Below are positions 57,735-64,000 of a stretch of DNA of 64,000 bases, piece by piece. The DNA comes from Phellopilus nigrolimitatus (Eukaryota > Basidiomycota > Agaricomycetes > Hymenochaetales > Hymenochaetaceae): the NCBI GenBank assembly GCA_021029095.1, contig JAJOHG010000016.1, positions 248,001-312,000 of the forward strand, read 5' to 3'. Positions within the stretch are counted from its first letter, which is position 1; the number at the start of each line of letters is the position of its first letter. The translations under genes were made by a program, and so were the position numbers. The notes beneath the pieces are model-generated. The model was not told the origin of the DNA, searched no databases, and was given only the letters and a program-made list of their open reading frames with translations.

Positions 57735-58385
57735 TTAGTTGATGCTGAGCAGCTGGACTTCGAATTTGAGCGTCGCGTTTGGTGGGATAATGGGTGGGAA
57801 GCCACGGGAACCGTAAGCCTGCAATTGTGCCCACCCATATCACAAGGAAGATGAAAAACAAACAACAATCAGTAACGAGGTGCGCAACAGTACAATAGAA
57901 ACGCACGTAATCGGGAGTTGCAGTGAGAACCGCCTTTTGGCCCAACGACAATTGTGGCACACCTTAGCGGAAGAGGTCAGTAACGCATATCAGATGTGAT
58001 CACAGCGCGCGACGTACCCTCGTCCCACCCCTTGATCACCTTCCCCACACCGATTTCAGTTTGGAATGGCTTTTGCCTGCAGAGAATTCAGTTAGTGTAA
58101 ACGGAGCGCATATAACGATGTCGCACGACGCACCGATCTATGCTTGAATCAAATTTCGAGCCGTCTTCTAATGTACCGACGTAGTGGATTGTGACGGTGT
58201 CTGCGGGCGTGCAGCGATGAGGATCGATGGACATCGCGCGCGAGTGGCACGAAACTCGTACCTCCTTTCTTGGGGAAGTTCTTGCCGTCGCCGGGCGTGA
58301 TAGTGTCGATCGAGACTCCCTGGCGAAACGACGAGCGTTTAGCGGAGGGCGGGGCGACGGACGACTTCGAGCGAGCACGCACCAT
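57735..58385 (-). CDS. FPR1: FKBP12-type peptidyl-prolyl cis-trans isomerase
   Basis: Six exons: 58385-58383, 58319-58262, 58200-58134, 58076-58018, 57962-57907 and 57818-57735, giving exactly 108 residues, the usual FKBP12 length. The first coding exon is only the ATG codon, followed by a 63-nt intron. The protein reads [97 protein letters not shown]. Active-site and FK506/rapamycin-binding residues are present (Tyr in HYVG, Asp in KFDSS, Phe in KPF, V-I-W in KVIKGW, Tyr in DYAYG, Phe in LKFEV). It catalyses proline isomerisation in the cytosol; with rapamycin it binds TOR, with FK506 calcineurin. Confidence 0.96.
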
Positions 58386-61300
58386 GTCGTTGAACGTGTC
58401 CTGTGCGTTTCGCGAGCTGGGCAGACGATGGCAAGGAGATTGAAGATAATCAAGAGCAGGACTTGGTTGCTCGCTCTTATAGCATGACGCGGATCTTGAT
58501 CCGGATCCGATCTGGTCACATTTCCATATCCAATCTTCCAACCAAACAGGTGCGAATTCAGTGACTTGTGGTGTCGCCGCTGCGTATCGATGGTCGATGG
58601 AGTACGATGGACGGAAGAACGACAGATAACAAAAAAGAGGGCCGCGAAATCAAACACAAGCTTGCCTTATTTTGTGTGTGCTCCAGACCGAGCGCTTTGC
58701 ACCTAGAACTTTACTCGAAGTCCATGCGAGTCTGAGCCGTGACGCCGGCTGAGAGTGACCATGTATAGTCACACGTGCCCAAAGCAGCGAGGAAACCCCA
58801 GATCAGGACGTCTAGCCCCCGGAGTCGATTGAGAAAATCCATAGCAAAAACCTCGAGGCGCAAACTCTACTGAAGAATCGCATTAAAAGCCAAAAATTCA
58901 GAACGGTAGTGCAGGAGCAATTGAATCGCCCCTATCAGCGAGTAGACTTCAGACTTCTCAAGCTAGCATCGAGAGCCGGAAGTGTTTGCTCTGAAATGAA
59001 CGACTATGCAGAAAAAAGGTCCGCGAAAATGATTCGGAGAACGCCATATGGTAAGGCAGAAGCCGCGCTGGGAGACGTAATCGCAAAGCAAGGATCGAGG
59101 ACCGTGCAGTTGGCTGCTAAGGTATTCTGTAGGCGGAAGACCCCCTGATAAACATCAGCATAATCAACGTAACTAGTACATGGCATGCCAATTCACGTAG
59201 CCAAGTTATTATACCCTGGAATATGGAGAAAACAGGGTGATTTGACTGCAAACCTTCAGTCCAGCGTCGAACAAGAATGGCTCGGCAAGACAAAGCTGAC
59301 GACTTCTTTTCTGTTTCTTTAAGTTCAAGTCTTCCGCCTCCAATGGCCAGACCCTCGAAGTAAGAAAAATCCACTTCGTGCCCTCTCACTGTCTAGCCCC
59401 AATGCTCTAGTCATTCAAGAAGACCCTATTCAAGCCTGGAGAGGCCTCTAATGTAACACAGGTAAAAGTTCTTTTGAGCGCGTAGACAAGCCGGGATGCC
59501 AGTAAATATCCGAACACGGGTCAGCTCAGCATCGGCATCGAAAGCTCAGACAGAGATCATGGTCAAAGGGTAAAGGCAATGCAACGTGAAAAAGACACGC
59601 TCGCTTGGTGAGTTGTTCTCACGCTGCACTCCTTCCCTTTGCGATGGCTTGCGCCACATCTATTACATATATCCGGGTCAGCCACACGCACGTTCTGCAC
59701 TTCAAGGTTCAGTACACGAAAATAGAATAAATGCCAAGCCTCCTCCGGTAGCTACATGGTCCCCGTTGCAGAGTCGCGGACTCCCGCGGCGGCAGAACTA
59801 GATCGTACAGTAGCCCCACTTTCGCCGAAGAGGTTGCTTCGCTCTCTTCTCCCGCATCTCCCCTTCCGAATCGTATAGTACAGCCTCGAAATGCAGCACA
59901 GAGTACAGGCAAAGACTGTAGTAGAACATAGCACTCGATTTGTATAACTTAAGCTTCTTCAAAGGTACGTACGTACTTGTATTTTTACCCAGACTACTCC
60001 AAGCACTGACACTTATGCTAACTTCGCTGTTCCGCGTTCCGTTACGCCATAGCAAATTCGCTCATGCGCGCGACAGGAGACTATATGCACTAGAGCTAGA
60101 ATCTACTGGAATTAAGGCGGGCACAGCGTACGAGAGCCGCGAGAAGTGCGCTCGAATACGAAATATGATAAGCTTAAGCTAGTCCCGAAGCTTATCGCAG
60201 GAGAATCACAGAACCTTGCCGGTAGGCCTCTTCCTGCGGGCCAAATCCTTCGGCTTTTGAATTGTCTGACGGCACGACGACGACGTGCGGACGGCTTCCG
60301 CGATTGAGTCTCCTCACACTTCGCTCCGGCAAGCCAGGAGCCTTTGTGTATCCGAAGATTCTCTCTTCTAGCCTGCGCTCATTGGGTCAAGGCCTGCAGT
60401 GCTTACGGGAGCGATGGATTCAGCTGTGTCTGCAGTGAATGGCCCGTCATCGATGCGTACACACTGCTAGATCCTCCCAACTCCTCTTGACCAATTGCGC
60501 TCGCGACTAGACGGGTTCAGATGATCCATAACCTTCCCTCTTGTGTCTCTCTCGTACAGGAGGGGACGATCCACGGGCCATCCATCGATCGCAATTCAGC
60601 GAAATACAAACGAGAATCAGCAATTCATACCCAAGCCCGACTTGCCCACTCCGACACGATCGTCTGTAGTTACAAGCACGCGCGGATCGAACAGCGGAGC
60701 ATCCGTTTGCCTACGCTCGATTCATTTCGGCGCTCGCGCAGACGCGGATAGCCATGGCTATCAACCGCCAGTCCCAGCAGCAAAGCGGTTCTGGCGCACT
60801 TAGTCTCTTTAAGGGCTGTCTGTGCGGGCGAAGACGAGGAAGAACTCGTAGGAAGGAGGGAGAAGACCTCGCAATCGTAAGACCTCTTCGAAGAAGAAGT
60901 CAAGGCCGGAAACGGGTCAATTGATCATGGATCGGGGCACATCATCAAAAACATCGAGCCTCAAAGCTGTCATGCACACGAGAATATGTATGTACTTGCA
61001 GTGTGTGTCCCTCGCCACTGGCATTCAGGGGATCTAATGTCACTGCCAAACGACGAGAATATGACTGAGAACCCGACCTTCACACTTATGGAAAATAGTA
61101 CCCGCGCTTGTATCTCAATGTCTGCATCCGCATCGGCGTTCATCAAAGCCCGTTCGCTGGCGAGCAGACAGTGCCAATTATCCAGACAGCCGGGCAGATC
61201 CAATCGACGAGCGACCAAACCGCCAACAACTGATTGGCATGTGCAGTAGGCGGTCGATGTCGGCGCATGCAAAGGCCGAAGAAGTACCATTCATAACATA

Positions 61301-61744
61301 CATTCGTGCATTCATGATGATTCGTGACAGCGACTGCTAAAGTGCCAAAGACATGAGATCGGGTAGCAAGCAGGAGACGTGGACAGACGTGAGATTGGAG
61401 GAATGATACACGAAAGGAGAAATACGTCTTTGCGGGATGGCGGAAGCAATCCTGCATCACATCTGTTAGTCCCCGATCGTGGTCATGAGTGTGGAACGGA
61501 AGACGAGGGTGGGAGAGATCAAGCTTGTGATACGTAGATCTACCGCGCGGACAGGAGTTAGAGATGGAGAATCAGAGACATGAGGGGATCGACCAAAAAA
61601 ACTGCTGTTGTACAGATCAATTGCGGGCTAAGTCAAGTACAACGGCTGATGGGAATATCGAATTATTTGATATTTTGATATGGAATATGCGATAGTGAGG
61701 CGAAACGAAAGGAATGCCGAATGAGTCTTGGACAGTACCGTACA
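58386..61744. other. Intergenic region
   Basis: About 3.4 kb. Short frames only, none with a recognised domain or convincing splice continuation. I see no tRNA or rRNA gene. Confidence 0.45.
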
Positions 61745-63664
<1,920 letters not shown>

Positions 63665-64000
63665 CGTAGACAGCTGCCGTAGTCGAGTACTGTCGTAGAG
63701 GGCGTGAGTGGCGAACGCGTTGTATGTACGACTGTAATTTCGAGCAATGGGCGGCGACGGTGAGTTGGCGTCGTTGTTGAGTCGCAGTGTTCGAGGACGT
63801 CGGGAGCGATGCCAAGCGTTGCTTGAATGTCGTCGACGTTGACAGCGAGCACGACGAGAGGAGGAGACAGGTCGTGACGGGGGTCGTTGGCAGGAGATGA
63901 AGCAGACGCGCTCTACAAATGCCAGAGCCGGGACATCTTGCACTGCCACCGGCTGCATACAATGACCGTATTCGGTCACATCCCGTGCCGTCACGCCCGG
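63665..64000. other. 5' region of the CDK1 gene
   Basis: Sequence upstream of the CDK1 ATG, presumably 5' UTR and promoter. It is open in one minus-strand frame, but nothing here resembles conserved protein, and the kinase domain starts cleanly at MENYAKIEK. No TATA box is clear. Confidence 0.5.

Overview
This is nuclear DNA of a filamentous basidiomycete, most likely an Agaricomycete. The evidence is dense spliceosomal introns (mostly 45-100 nt, GT-AG, CTAAC-like branch points), a Zn2Cys6 regulator, an F-box protein, a Kelch/BTB protein, a MYND protein, a CHFR-like ubiquitin ligase and a ferric reductase, all in typical mushroom-genome form. There are no operons or bacterial signals. Exon coordinates are my own splicing by eye, checked for phase.

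Layout: 0.4-1.4 kb SAM methyltransferase (-). 1.5-8.1 kb accessory block: two ~1.3-kb direct repeats, two intact and one decayed copy of a four-exon small-protein gene, a decayed copy of a related gene, and a broken class I aldolase fragment. 8.1-12.1 kb no supported gene. 12.1-16.6 kb Kelch/BTB protein (+). 17.7-18.2 kb small protein (+), followed by an inverted-repeat element. 19.2-21.7 kb RING/CHFR-like E3 ligase (+). 22.4-22.7 kb decayed small CaaX gene. 23.1-25.5 kb MON1 (-). 25.8-28.1 kb ferric reductase with frame breaks (-). 30.7-36.2 kb array of three intact small-protein genes, two ending in CaaX boxes, each behind a conserved TATA promoter and partly within a tandem ~1.7-kb duplication. 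36.0-37.0 kb low-complexity membrane protein (-). 41.2-45.5 kb Zn2Cys6 transcription factor (-). 49.3-51.0 kb MYND protein (+). 53.8-55.4 kb F-box protein (+). 56 kb WD-repeat gene fragment. 57.7-58.4 kb FKBP12 (-). 61.7-63.7 kb CDK1 (-).

The conserved genes are housekeeping (CDK1, FKBP12, MON1, CHFR-like) and I see no common pathway. The unusual part is the small-protein family: five intact and three decayed members in 64 kb, 93-130 residues each, with the same intron phases around a shared middle exon. One branch carries CaaX prenylation ends (CIIV, CIIA, and CVIT in a decayed copy), and conserved promoters go with the intact members. I do not recognise these proteins; to my knowledge the family is undescribed, but only a database search can show that.

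Several otherwise well-formed genes contain single-base frame breaks (ferric reductase, tail of the Kelch gene). I cannot distinguish base-level assembly error from real decay.
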